Shown here: positions 7,335 through 15,769 of the stretch, one piece after another
How the letters are laid out: each line of letters opens with the position of its first letter
How positions within the stretch are numbered: position 1 is the first letter of the stretch
Source: an uncultured Clostridia bacterium
GTDB taxonomy: Bacteria; Bacillota; Clostridia; TANB77; CAG-508
Assembly: GCA_944393755.1 (NCBI GenBank)
Contig: CALYBF010000011.1
Span: 1 to 18,552, forward strand
Direction of reading: 5' to 3'
DNA length: 18,552 bases
Translations under genes and position numbers: made by a program
The notes under the pieces: generated by a model
What the model saw: only the letters and a program-made list of their open reading frames with translations
The model's database searches: none
What the model was told of the DNA's origin: nothing

Positions 7335-8216
7335 ATGGATAGACAATTAAAATTATTTTTTGAATTTCTTGCAAACGAAAAAAAAGCATCAGAAAATACA
7401 ATACAATCATATAGAAGAGACTTAAAACAATATAAAAAATATTTAGAGAAAGTTGGAGTTTTTCATCATAAAGTAACAGAAGAAACAATAAAAGATTATA
7501 TAAAAGAGTTGCAAGATAATGGTAAAAAACCATCTAGTATATCACGTGCAATAGCATCAATTAGAGCATATTATCAATTTTTATTAAGAAGAAAAAAAGT
7601 AAGATTAGATCCAACAGCAAATATAAAATCACCTAAAATAGAAAAAAGAGTACCAAGTGTTTTAACATCAAAAGAAGTTGAATTATTATTAGAACAACCA
7701 AAAGATATTGATTTAAAAGGTACTCGTGATAAAGCAATGCTAGAATTTGCATATGCAACAGGTATGAGAGTAACTGAAATAATATCTTTAAATATAGAAG
7801 ATGTAAATTTAGAAGAAGGATATGTAACTTGTACTCATGCAAATAGACAAAGAACAATACCATTAGGAACAATGGCTCTTAAAGCTTTAAAAGAATATAT
7901 AGAAGAAGCAAGAGATTTGCTTATAAGAGATGAAAATGAAAATGCTTTATTTGTAAATGTAAATGGTGGAAGATTAACAAGACAAGGGTTCTGGAAAATA
8001 ATAAAATATTATAAAGAACAAGCACATATAACAAAAGATATTACACCACACGTGTTAAGACACTCATTTGCAACACATCTATTACAAAATGGAGCAGATT
8101 TAAAAGCAATACAAACAATGCTTGGTCATTCAGACATATCATCAACTCAAGTTTATATGCAGTTCCAAGATAGTGGATTGAAAGACATTTATAAAAAAGC
8201 ACATCCAAGAGCATAA
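7335..8216 (+). CDS. xerD: XerD-type tyrosine site-specific recombinase
   Basis: The 293-residue protein has the SAM-like core-binding domain (1-100) and the catalytic domain with R145 (ATGMRVTEI), H239 and R242 (PHVLRHSFATHLL), H265 (LGHSDISS) and nucleophile Y274. XerC/XerD resolve chromosome dimers at dif. Length and motifs are typical, but the beta-hairpin GKGNKER, whose Lys is catalytic in E. coli XerD (K172), reads THANRQR here, so the aligned position is H168 with R171 nearby. Being next to spoIIM favours XerD over XerC. It has its own promoter and terminator. Confidence 0.88.
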   Translation: MDRQLKLFFEFLANEKKASENTIQSYRRDLKQYKKYLEKVGVFHHKVTEETIKDYIKELQDNGKKPSSISRAIASIRAYYQFLLRRKKVRLDPTANIKSPKIEKRVPSVLTSKEVELLLEQPKDIDLKGTRDKAMLEFAYATGMRVTEIISLNIEDVNLEEGYVTCTHANRQRTIPLGTMALKALKEYIEEARDLLIRDENENALFVNVNGGRLTRQGFWKIIKYYKEQAHITKDITPHVLRHSFATHLLQNGADLKAIQTMLGHSDISSTQVYMQFQDSGLKDIYKKAHPRA

Positions 8217-8221
8217 AGAAA

Positions 8222-8258
8222 AAACTACTATGGAAACATAGTAGTTTATTTGATTTTA
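8222..8258 (+). terminator. Terminator of xerD
   Basis: A perfect 11-bp stem (AAACTACTATG at 8222-8232, CATAGTAGTTT at 8237-8247) is capped by a GAAA tetraloop, followed by a T-rich stretch and placed 5 nt after the stop codon. Confidence 0.85.
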
Positions 8259-8293
8259 AAATTAAATTAAAAAAGTACATAGGAGAAAATAAG

Positions 8294-10522
8294 ATGAAAA
8301 TATTAAAAAAAATAAATATAAATATTATATTTTTAGTTTTTATGATAATATTAGCCACATTTTTAATAGGTACACCACTTTTTGAAAATACACAGATAAT
8401 ATATATAATTTCTGGTATATATGGAATAATTTATTTCTTAAGAAAAATAATAAAAAAAGAAAAGATAATTTTAAAAAAGTTAGATATTTTAATAATAATA
8501 TTATGTTTTTCAACTATGATTCCTTATGTGGTAAAAACCTATGTTAGCTTGGAATCAAGTATAAATTGTATAATTAAATATATATCAATTTTAATTATAT
8601 ATCTGATTAGTAGACAAGAAATAAATAAAAATCCAAAATATAAAAATATATTACTAAACACAGTAATATTTAGTATATCTATTTTATGTATAATAGGAAT
8701 AGATGAAATTAATCTTAATTTATTGAAAGATTTTAAAACTTTTATAGGCTATAATCCAATACAGTATGATGAAGTAAGGATAACTTCATTATTTGCATAT
8801 CCAAATACTATGGCTGTGGTATCTGGTTTAGGGATGTTTTTAACTTTAAGTATGTTATTTAATACAGACAAGATAAAATATAAAATTATTTATATTTTAA
8901 TTTCTATATTAATGTTAGTAACATTTATTCTAACATACAGTAGATTAGCGTATATGTTTTTCTTTGTATTTTTTATATTATATATAGGCATATTGTTTAA
9001 AAAATACAATTTATATAAAAAAATCAATAAAAAGACAATAATAATTTTAGGTATTTTATTTATTTTACTTGTTATATATGTGATTGTAGGGCTTAATATA
9101 GAAGATAAATTAGAGGTAAAGGAATATTATCAAAAAATTTTTTATGATATAGATAGTAATACTGATTATAAATTTCTATTTAAAATGAAATCAACTGGAA
9201 ACAACGAAGATGCTAAAATAATTTTAACAGAAAAAAATAGATTTTTTGATGATGTAAATAAAATCGAAATACCAGTTGGTGGATATGATGGAGAGCAAGA
9301 AATTTTATTACATACAAAAGAAAATACACAAGTAGTTTATCTAGAAATACAAGTAAGTCAAAATAATAAAATAGAAATATATGAGTCATATTTAAATGAC
9401 AAAAAAATGATTTTAAAATATAAAATATTGCCTACTAATATTGTTAATAAAATAGAAAGTATAAGTATTAATAATAAAAGTGCTTGGGAAAGATTTGTGT
9501 TCATTGAAGATGCTTTAAAACTAATAAAGGATAATTGGATTTTTGGGCTAGGGGGCAATGCATGGCAAACAGCACAACTCCTTACACAACAATATAATTA
9601 TTATGCAAGTGAAGTTCACTGCTTTTTAGTACAGATATTTTTAGAATATGGTATAGTAGGTTTTGTTGCAAGTGCATTAATTATAATATATTTATTATAC
9701 ATTTTTATTAAGAAAATTAAAAATGAAAATGTAGATATAAGAGATATTGGAATATTAACAGGGGTAATTTTTGTATTAACACATAGTATGTTAGATTTTA
9801 ATATGTCTTTCTACTATTGTTTAATAATAATATTTTTACTAATATCAGTTATAGGAGATAAAAATGTAGAAGAAGAACAAAATAAAACACAAGAAAGACA
9901 AAAAAGTATATATCCATATATAATGTTTTATATAGTAATAATTATATTTTTAATTTTAATAACTTATATATCAACAATAACAATATGTTTTAAATATCAA
10001 AAAGAAAATCTACAAGTAGAGGATATAGAAGAAGAAAGACAAATATGGGATAAATATTATACTTATTTACCATTTAGTAAAGAAATAAAAGTTAGGTTAT
10101 TTAATGCATCAAACGATAAGCAAAAAAACATAAAAATAACAAGAGAACTAATAGAAGATGAAAAATATGATATTGATAATATAACATTGATTAATCTTTT
10201 AGAATATGTTAAATTATTAAAGAAGGAAAACTTACAAACTGACGAAAAATATATTTTAGAAAAAATAAAAGAAACTGAAAATTTAGAAAGATACAATCCT
10301 CAAATACAATTTATGAGGTTAAATAACATATTACAAATTATAACATATGTTAATGATAATACCGAAATACAAAAGCAGTTTTTAAATGAAATAAATAACA
10401 AGAAACAATCTATATTAGATGCAGAGAAATGTAGATATAATAAAGATGATGTTGAAAAATATAAAAAAGAAATAGAAAGAATTGAGAAAAATGAAAATAT
10501 CAGTATTAATGCCAATATATGA
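8294..10522 (+). CDS. O-antigen ligase/Wzy-family membrane protein with inserted extracytoplasmic domain
   Basis: The 742-residue polytopic protein has about ten hydrophobic segments over residues 8-265. A hydrophilic, beta-strand-rich insert at about 272-400 is followed by the Wzy_C signature: SAWERFVFIEDALKLI, then NWIFGLGGNAWQ and SEVHCFLVQIFLEYGIVGF, matching the pattern of O-antigen ligases and polymerases that transfer undecaprenyl-linked glycans. More membrane segments follow to about 562, then an alpha-helical, highly charged tail (565-742) that may be TPR-like. It starts the polysaccharide gene run; AGGAG precedes the ATG. Polymerase or ligase role cannot be separated by sequence. 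The 3' end overlaps the next gene by 32 nt. Confidence 0.8.
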   Translation: MKILKKININIIFLVFMIILATFLIGTPLFENTQIIYIISGIYGIIYFLRKIIKKEKIILKKLDILIIILCFSTMIPYVVKTYVSLESSINCIIKYISILIIYLISRQEINKNPKYKNILLNTVIFSISILCIIGIDEINLNLLKDFKTFIGYNPIQYDEVRITSLFAYPNTMAVVSGLGMFLTLSMLFNTDKIKYKIIYILISILMLVTFILTYSRLAYMFFFVFFILYIGILFKKYNLYKKINKKTIIILGILFILLVIYVIVGLNIEDKLEVKEYYQKIFYDIDSNTDYKFLFKMKSTGNNEDAKIILTEKNRFFDDVNKIEIPVGGYDGEQEILLHTKENTQVVYLEIQVSQNNKIEIYESYLNDKKMILKYKILPTNIVNKIESISINNKSAWERFVFIEDALKLIKDNWIFGLGGNAWQTAQLLTQQYNYYASEVHCFLVQIFLEYGIVGFVASALIIIYLLYIFIKKIKNENVDIRDIGILTGVIFVLTHSMLDFNMSFYYCLIIIFLLISVIGDKNVEEEQNKTQERQKSIYPYIMFYIVIIIFLILITYISTITICFKYQKENLQVEDIEEERQIWDKYYTYLPFSKEIKVRLFNASNDKQKNIKITRELIEDEKYDIDNITLINLLEYVKLLKKENLQTDEKYILEKIKETENLERYNPQIQFMRLNNILQIITYVNDNTEIQKQFLNEINNKKQSILDAEKCRYNKDDVEKYKKEIERIEKNENISINANI

Positions 10523-11303
10523 AAAAGAGAAGAAAGAATACTTTGAACAAGCGATTAAGAGTATTTTTATTCAAACACTAAAACCAGATGAAGTTGTTAT
10601 AGTAGAAGATGGAAAAATAACAGCTTCTTTGGAAAATACAATTGAAAAATATGAAAAAAAATATCCTAAATTAATAAAAAGAGTAAAAATAAAAAATAAA
10701 TCAAATTTAGGAAAAGCATTAGCAATAGGAGTAGAAAACTGTAAAAATGAATATATAGCAAGAATGGATGCTGATGACGTATGTTTAGAAACAAGATTTG
10801 AAGAACAAACAAAAATATTAGAAAATAATCCCAATCTTGATTTGTTGGGAGGATATATAGATGAATATAATGAAGATATGACAGAAAAAATTTCAACAAG
10901 AAAAGTACCAATAAAATTAGAAGACATCAAGAAATCTATAAAATGGCAGTGTCCATTTAATCATAGTACAATAATTTTTAAAAAATCAACAATGTTAAAA
11001 GTTGGAAATTATAAAGACATACCTATGGAAGATTATGAACTATGGGCAAGGATGTTGGCTAATAATTGTAGTATGATGAATTGCGATAAAGTATTAGTAA
11101 AATACAGAACAAGTACACAAATGTATAAAAGAAGAAGCGGAATAAAGAGAATAAAAGATACTTATAACATAGAAAAATTCTTATTATCATATAAAATAAT
11201 CTCAAAAACACAGTTTTATTTTAATATAGTTATTAGAAGTATATATGCTATTTTACCAGTAAAAATAAAAAAAGTTATTATAAGTACTTTTAGAAACAAA
11301 TAA
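10491..11303 (+). CDS. Family 2 glycosyltransferase
   Basis: The 270-residue protein begins MKISVLMPIYEKE, the GT2 N-terminal strand, and has the nucleotide-sugar/metal motif ARMDADD (about D93-D96) and a catalytic-region MEDYELWARM. It resembles capsule or exopolysaccharide transferases of the AmsE type. It is cytoplasmic and membrane-associated, adding a sugar to a lipid-linked repeat unit. The in-frame TTG at 10482 is rejected because the family N-terminus begins at the ATG at 10491. The start lies inside the end of the preceding gene, so translation is probably coupled. Confidence 0.87.
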   Translation: MKISVLMPIYEKEKKEYFEQAIKSIFIQTLKPDEVVIVEDGKITASLENTIEKYEKKYPKLIKRVKIKNKSNLGKALAIGVENCKNEYIARMDADDVCLETRFEEQTKILENNPNLDLLGGYIDEYNEDMTEKISTRKVPIKLEDIKKSIKWQCPFNHSTIIFKKSTMLKVGNYKDIPMEDYELWARMLANNCSMMNCDKVLVKYRTSTQMYKRRSGIKRIKDTYNIEKFLLSYKIISKTQFYFNIVIRSIYAILPVKIKKVIISTFRNK

Positions 11304-11327
11304 TATATTATAAAACAGGAGTATATA

Positions 11328-11804
11328 ATGAAGAAAAAAATATTATTTATATCAAGTACAGGTGGGCACTTAAGTGAATTATTACAATTATCTTCCTTAT
11401 TTGAAAAATATGATTATCATATAATAACAGAAAAAGATAAAGCAAATATTTCTTTAAAAGAAAAATATGGTGATAAAATAGATTTTTTACCATATGGAAC
11501 AAGAAGCAAAATATTTAGCTATATTTTTAAATATTTTTATTTATGTTTAAAAACAATATATTATTATTTTAAAATAAGACCAAAAGTAATAATAACAACA
11601 GGAACACATACAGCAGGACCAATGTGCATTTTAGGAAAAATATTTGGAAGTAAAATAATATATATAGAAACATTTGCAAATAGAAATAAGAAAACAGCAA
11701 CTGGAAAATTAATATACAAAATAGCAGACTTATTTATAGTACAATGGGAAGAAATGTTAAAATTATATCCAAAAGCAGTATATGGAGGTTCGATATATAA
11801 ATGA
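11328..11804 (+). CDS. PssD/Cps14F (Alg14-like) glycosyltransferase subunit
   Basis: The 158-residue protein begins KKKILFISSTGGHLSELLQL, the glycine-rich Alg14/PssD signature, and continues with ITTGTHTAGPMCILGKIFG and YIETFANRNKKTATGKLIY. Members of this family anchor and activate a PssE/Alg13-type partner to add the second sugar (often Gal) to lipid-linked polysaccharide. The stop overlaps the next start (ATGA at 11801-11804), so the two subunits are translationally coupled. AGGAG precedes the ATG. The specific sugar is unknown. Confidence 0.9.
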   Translation: MKKKILFISSTGGHLSELLQLSSLFEKYDYHIITEKDKANISLKEKYGDKIDFLPYGTRSKIFSYIFKYFYLCLKTIYYYFKIRPKVIITTGTHTAGPMCILGKIFGSKIIYIETFANRNKKTATGKLIYKIADLFIVQWEEMLKLYPKAVYGGSIYK

Positions 11805-12283
11805 TATTAGTAATGTTAGGAACACAAAATAATAGTTTTAAAAGGCTATTAGAAGAAATAGATAAATTAATAAATAAAGGTATAATACAAGAAAAAGTGA
11901 TAGTACAAGCAGGATATACTAAATATGAATCCAAAAATATGGAAATATTTAGCCTAATACCACAAGAACAATTAGAAGAATACCAAAAACAAGCAAATTT
12001 AATAATAACACATGGTGGAGTAGGTTCAATTGTAAGTTCTATAAAACTAGGAAAAAAAGTAATAGCAGTACCAAGGCTTCATAAATATTTAGAACACGTA
12101 AATGACCACCAAAAACAAATAATAGAAAACTTTAGTAAAAATGGCTATATTATAGGAGTAGAAGATGTAAAAGAACTAGAAACAGCAATAGAAAAAGTAA
12201 AAACATTTGAACCAAAAAAATACCAAGCAAATAATGAAAAAATGTTATCAATAATAGAAAATTTTATAAATAATTTAAAATAA
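11801..12283 (+). CDS. PssE/Cps14G (Alg13-like) glycosyltransferase catalytic subunit
   Basis: The 160-residue protein starts MILVMLGTQNNSFKRLLEEID and carries the GT28 C-terminal donor-binding motif LIITHGGVGSIVSSIKLGK followed by VPRLHKYLEHVNDHQ, the Alg13/PssE hallmark. It is cytosolic and needs the PssD partner, encoded immediately upstream with a 4-nt overlap. Together they make one split glycosyltransferase. Confidence 0.9.
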   Translation: MILVMLGTQNNSFKRLLEEIDKLINKGIIQEKVIVQAGYTKYESKNMEIFSLIPQEQLEEYQKQANLIITHGGVGSIVSSIKLGKKVIAVPRLHKYLEHVNDHQKQIIENFSKNGYIIGVEDVKELETAIEKVKTFEPKKYQANNEKMLSIIENFINNLK

Positions 12284-12295
12284 GAAAAGGAAAAT

Positions 12296-14318
12296 ATGGA
12301 AAAAATAGAAGTAAAAAAAATCAAACTAAGAAATATAATAAATAAACAAAATATATTAAAAGCAATAAACAAATTTATAAATTCAATAGCATTTCCTATA
12401 TTTATAGGTGTGTTACTATTGTTAAAGACAATATTTTTCTATGAAAATACAATAGCAATAAGAGAAACAATAGAAAAGGAAGTAATAATAGGAACAGCAA
12501 TATTTTTGTTAACCTTTATATCTATAATATGTGTATTACCAAATAGAATAAGAACAAGCTTAACAATTGTATTGGATATAATACTTAGTTTATTACTATT
12601 TGCAGATAATTTATATTATACATATTCAAGTTCTGTATTATCAATTATGCAAATAACAAACTTACAGTATGGAGAAGAAATAAAAGGAACACTTCCTATG
12701 CTTTTAGAATTTAAACAAATATTGTATTTTATAGATATAATATTAATTTTTATAATGCTTATAAGTAAAAAAATAAAAATAGAAAAGAAAGAAAAAGCAA
12801 ACAAGAAGGTTATTTTATTTAGAATATTGTCAGCAATAATTGCAATATATTTGATATCTACACAATGGGTGAAATATGTGGAAAAAGCAGAAGAACACCC
12901 ATATAATAAAGATGCTCAGGTTAATGGTGGTACAATTTATGGATATCATATAGCAGATATAAAAAGTTTGATAACATTAAAAAAATCAGCAAAATACGAT
13001 AAAAAAGAAGAAATGTTAGAAGATTATAATAAATTAAAAGAAAAATATGATGAAAAATACGGAAAAAGTAATTACAATTTTGAAAAAATAGCAAAAGGGA
13101 AAAACATTATAATATTACAATTAGAATCTTTGCAAGAATTTGTAATAAATAAAAAAATAAATGGAAAAGAAATAACACCAAATATAAATAAATTCATAAA
13201 TGAAAATATAGAATTCTCAAATATGTTTATGCAAAGTTATTCTAGTACAGCAGACTCTGAATTTTCAACAGTAACATCATTATATCCTATGGAAAATCGG
13301 AATGTCATATAGTAAATATTATTCTAATAAATATGATGATATATTTACAATGTTGAAAAAAGAAGGATATAATACTTCATATATGCACGGGAATTATGGC
13401 TATTTTTGGAATAGAGGAAATGTATACAAAAGTTTTGGCGTAGATAATTTAGAATTAAAAGATAAATTTGAAGATACTTCAGAAAACATAATGGGATATT
13501 TATCAGATGAATTATTATATAAACAAGCAGTAGAAAAATTGAAAACATATAATATGCCGTTTTTTAGTTATATAGTATCAGCATCATCACATACAGCATT
13601 TACATTAGATGGCTTAGAAGATAGAACAAAAGTAAATATAGATGTTGGAAAATATAAAGATAGTTTTTTTGGAAATTACTTAGAATCAATGAATTATGCA
13701 GATTATGCATTTGGAATATTTATAGAAGAATTAAAAAAAGCAGGACTATATGATGATACTATCATTTTAATATATGGAGACCATAACGGAATAGATATGT
13801 ATAATGAAGAAATGTTAGATTTTCTAAAACAAACAAACGAAAATTTAAATGATGTAGATATAAAATTAAATTATATAAGGGTAGCCTGTGCAATGAAAAT
13901 ACCTGGAATTGAAAATTTAAAAATTGAAAAACCAGTAAACAAATTAGATATAAAACCAACATTTGAATATTTGATAAAAGGAAATGAGGAAGAAAATATA
14001 TCAGAAGAAAATATATCAGAAGAAAATATATTGAGTGAAAAACAAGGAAAAGAAACAGAAGGAGCAAAAGAAAGAAAAGAAGTGTTTTTGGGAACAAATA
14101 TGTTTGCAAGGAAAGATTTTGTATCATTAAATAATGAAAGAATAGTAACTAGTAGATATTATTTTGATGAAAAATGGTATAATAAAATAGATGGAACAGA
14201 AGTAATTTTAGAAAAATTACCAGAAGAAGAAAGAAATTTATTAGAAGAATATTATAATGATATGAAACAAGAACTTGCAATATCAACATCAATTAGTATA
14301 AATAATTTGTTAAAGTAA
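12296..14318 (+). CDS. LtaS-like phosphoglycerol/phosphoethanolamine transferase, read through a +1 shift at CGG
   Basis: Reading 12296-13297 and then 13299-14318 gives one 673-residue protein. Four to five N-terminal membrane segments (about 31-190) are followed by the extracellular sulfatase-fold domain of lipoteichoic acid synthases. Metal and catalytic residues span the break: E277 (LQLES) and nucleophile T318 (STADSEF) are before it; W371/R373 (FWNR), H432 (SSHTAF) and D495/H496 (YGDHNG) are after it. Without the shift, translation stops three codons after the CGG and yields a dead fragment. Dropping C13298 gives SLYPMENG-MSYSKYYSN, as expected for the family. A three-copy 15-bp repeat encodes EENIS units near the C-terminus. 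It may decorate or polymerise a glycerol-phosphate polymer for the neighbouring glycan genes; the exact product is unknown. Confidence 0.85.
13298..13301 (+). other. In-frame CGG_A +1 frameshift site in the LtaS-like gene
   Basis: Zero frame reads GAA AAT CGG AAT GTC ATA TAG. Skipping C13298 gives GAA AAT GGA ATG TCA and joins the two halves of the enzyme, with Gly335 decoded at GGA. Confidence 0.8.
13989..14033 (+). repeat. Three tandem 15-bp repeats in the LtaS-like gene
   Basis: The unit GAAGAAAATATATCA occurs twice exactly and a third time with the last two bases changed (13989-14003, 14004-14018, 14019-14033). It encodes EENIS repeats, in frame, in an acidic linker after the catalytic domain; copy-number change would preserve the frame. 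Confidence 0.85.
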
Positions 14319-14380
14319 AAATAAAAAAATAAAAAACTAAAAAAATAAAAAAACTAAAAAAATAAAAAGATAAAGAAATA
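14319..14380 (+). repeat. A-rich tandem repeat between the LtaS-like gene and ruvB
   Basis: About three imperfect copies of a roughly 17-nt unit of the form AAAAAATAAAAAACTA lie directly after the stop codon. No terminator stem is visible, so ruvB may be reached by read-through. Confidence 0.6.
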
Positions 14381-14423
14381 TGCTATAAGTTAAAATACAA
14401 CAAAGAAAGGAGAATTTCTAAAA

Positions 14424-15417
14424 ATGGAAGAAGAAAGAATAGTAAGTCCAGAACTTGAAAATACACAAGAAGAAAGATTAGAAAATTCTTTAAGACCAAA
14501 AAATTTAGATGAATATATAGGACAAGATAAGGTAAAAGAAAATATGAAAATATATATAGAATCAGCTAAAAAAAGAAATGAACCATTAGACCATTGTTTG
14601 TTTTATGGACCACCAGGGCTTGGAAAAACAACGTTAGCAAGTATAATAGCAAATGAAATGAAATCAAATATAAAAATAACATCAGGACCAGCAATAGAAA
14701 AACCACGGAGACTTAGCAGGTTTGCTTACTAATTTAACAGAATTTGATGTTTTATTTATAGATGAAATACACAGATTAAGCAAAAGTGTAGAAGAAATAT
14801 TGTACCCAGCATTAGAAGACTTTACATTAGACATAGTAATAGGAAAAGGACCAAGCAGTAGGTCTATAAGATTAGACTTACCAAAATTTACTTTAATTGG
14901 AGCAACAACAAAAGCAGGTTCACTAACAACTCCATTAAGAGATAGGTTTGGAATAATACATAGGTTAGAATTATATTCAGTAGAAGATTTAGCAAAAATA
15001 GTAAAAAGGTCTAGCAAAATTTTAGAAATAAATATAGATGAAGAAGCGGCAATAGAAATTGCAAGAAGATCTAGAGGAACACCTAGAGTTGCAAATAGAC
15101 TTCTTAAAAGGGTAAGAGACTATGCTGTAGTTTTAGGAGACGGACATATAACACTTAAAATTGCAAAAATGGCTTTAAATAAGTTAGAAATAGATGAATT
15201 AGGTTTAGATGAAATAGATAGAAAATTATTAGAAACGATGATAGTACAATATAGTGGAAAACCAGTTGGAATAGAGGCATTAGCAGCAACAGTTGGAGAA
15301 GAAGTAGACACAATAGAAGATGTTTATGAACCATATTTAATACAAATCGGTTTTATAGCAAGAACATTAAGAGGAAGAGTAGTATTACCACCAGCATATC
15401 AACATTTGGGTTATTAG
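14424..15417 (+). CDS. ruvB: Holliday junction DNA helicase RuvB, read through a +1 shift at CGG
   Basis: Reading 14424-14705 and then 14707-15417 gives a complete 330-residue RuvB. Walker A GPPGLGKT is at 62-69. The break falls in the invariant segment ITSGPAIEKP-GDLAGLLTNL, with Gly95 decoded at GGA after skipping C14706. Walker B FIDEIH (D113, E114), GATTKAG, the TPLRDRFG arginine finger and the winged-helix C-terminus ending LPPAYQHLGY follow. In zero frame the protein ends eight codons after the CGG, before Walker B, so it would be inactive. RuvB drives branch migration with RuvA, which is not in the window. AAAGGAG precedes the ATG by 9 nt. Every other position in the gene looks under normal constraint, which argues against a decaying gene. 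Confidence 0.93.
14706..14709 (+). other. In-frame CGG_A +1 frameshift site in ruvB
   Basis: Zero frame reads GAA AAA CCA CGG AGA CTT and stops at 14730-14732. Skipping C14706 gives GAA AAA CCA GGA GAC TTA, i.e. EKPGDL, invariant in RuvB. Confidence 0.85.
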
Positions 15418-15463
15418 GGACGTTTCATTTTGGACATTTTGTCCAATTCGGGACACATCTTTA
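15418..15463. repeat. Possible REP-like/dispersed repeat remnant after ruvB
   Basis: The stretch is richer in G and C than its surroundings and is built from GGAC/GTCC words: GGGACG at its left end, a 7-bp hairpin TTGGACA-TTT-TGTCCAA (15430-15446) and GGGACAC at 15450-15456. It resembles intergenic palindromes associated with Y1 transposases in Firmicutes, but only one copy is seen and there is no transposase here. Confidence 0.35.
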
Positions 15464-15482
15464 AAATACGAGGAGATTGATT

Positions 15483-15701
15483 ATGGATTATGATGAAGAA
15501 ATTTTAGAAAAATGTTTACCAACATATTTAGAAAATGATTTAAAAAATTTAAAAGAAGGTATAAAAAATAAAGTAAAATATTTAGATTGTTTAATAAACG
15601 AATTACAAGGCTCAGTAAATAGTGCATTTGTAGACGGAGATATTACAGAAGAACAATGTGATTATTTCTATAGAAAATATATATATGGAGGATTGTTGTG
15701 A
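15483..15701 (+). CDS. Small acidic protein, possible partner of a HipA-like kinase
   Basis: The 72-residue protein (MDYDEEILEKCLPTYLENDL...) is helical and acidic, with GAGGAG before the ATG; the in-frame TTG at 15477 overlaps that site and is rejected. From memory, similar 70-residue proteins (CLPTYLENDL, DCLINELQGSVNSA, GDITEEQ motifs) precede HipA/CtkA-like kinase genes in Firmicutes. Consistent with this, its stop codon overlaps a GTG opening a short frame that looks like such a kinase's start. Its function is not established. Confidence 0.6.
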   Translation: MDYDEEILEKCLPTYLENDLKNLKEGIKNKVKYLDCLINELQGSVNSAFVDGDITEEQCDYFYRKYIYGGLL

Positions 15702-15769
15702 TAGATTTTACAAACTGTGAGATAAATAAATATAAGTATTGTGGAGGAAAAAATGTCAGATTTTTGTAA
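15698..15769 (+). pseudogene. Remnant resembling the N-terminus of a HipA-like kinase
   Basis: A GTG at 15698 overlaps the TGA of the small ORF (GTGA), with GGAGG upstream. It opens a 23-codon frame reading MIDFTNCEINKYKYCGGKN before running out. Many HipA/CtkA-like proteins start MIDFxNCxxNKxxxYGGxxG. If homologous, about 18 residues survive and the rest has been lost, with the Gly-Gly codons (GGAGGA) now serving as the ribosome binding site of the HAD gene. Low certainty because so little is left. Confidence 0.4.

Noticed and set aside
13762..14127. Long opposite-strand frames over the polysaccharide genes, such as this one
   Set aside because: They are Leu/Phe/Tyr-rich complements of Lys/Glu-rich genes, have no binding sites and resemble no protein family.
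14424..15417. RuvB as two separate genes or a decaying pseudogene
   Set aside because: The second frame has no ribosome binding site or plausible start, the only lesion is one base, and all motifs on both sides are intact.
15450..15456. CRISPR repeats or phage attachment sites
   Set aside because: No spaced direct repeats of suitable length and no integrase-tRNA junction: xerD is a housekeeping recombinase far from the tRNAs.
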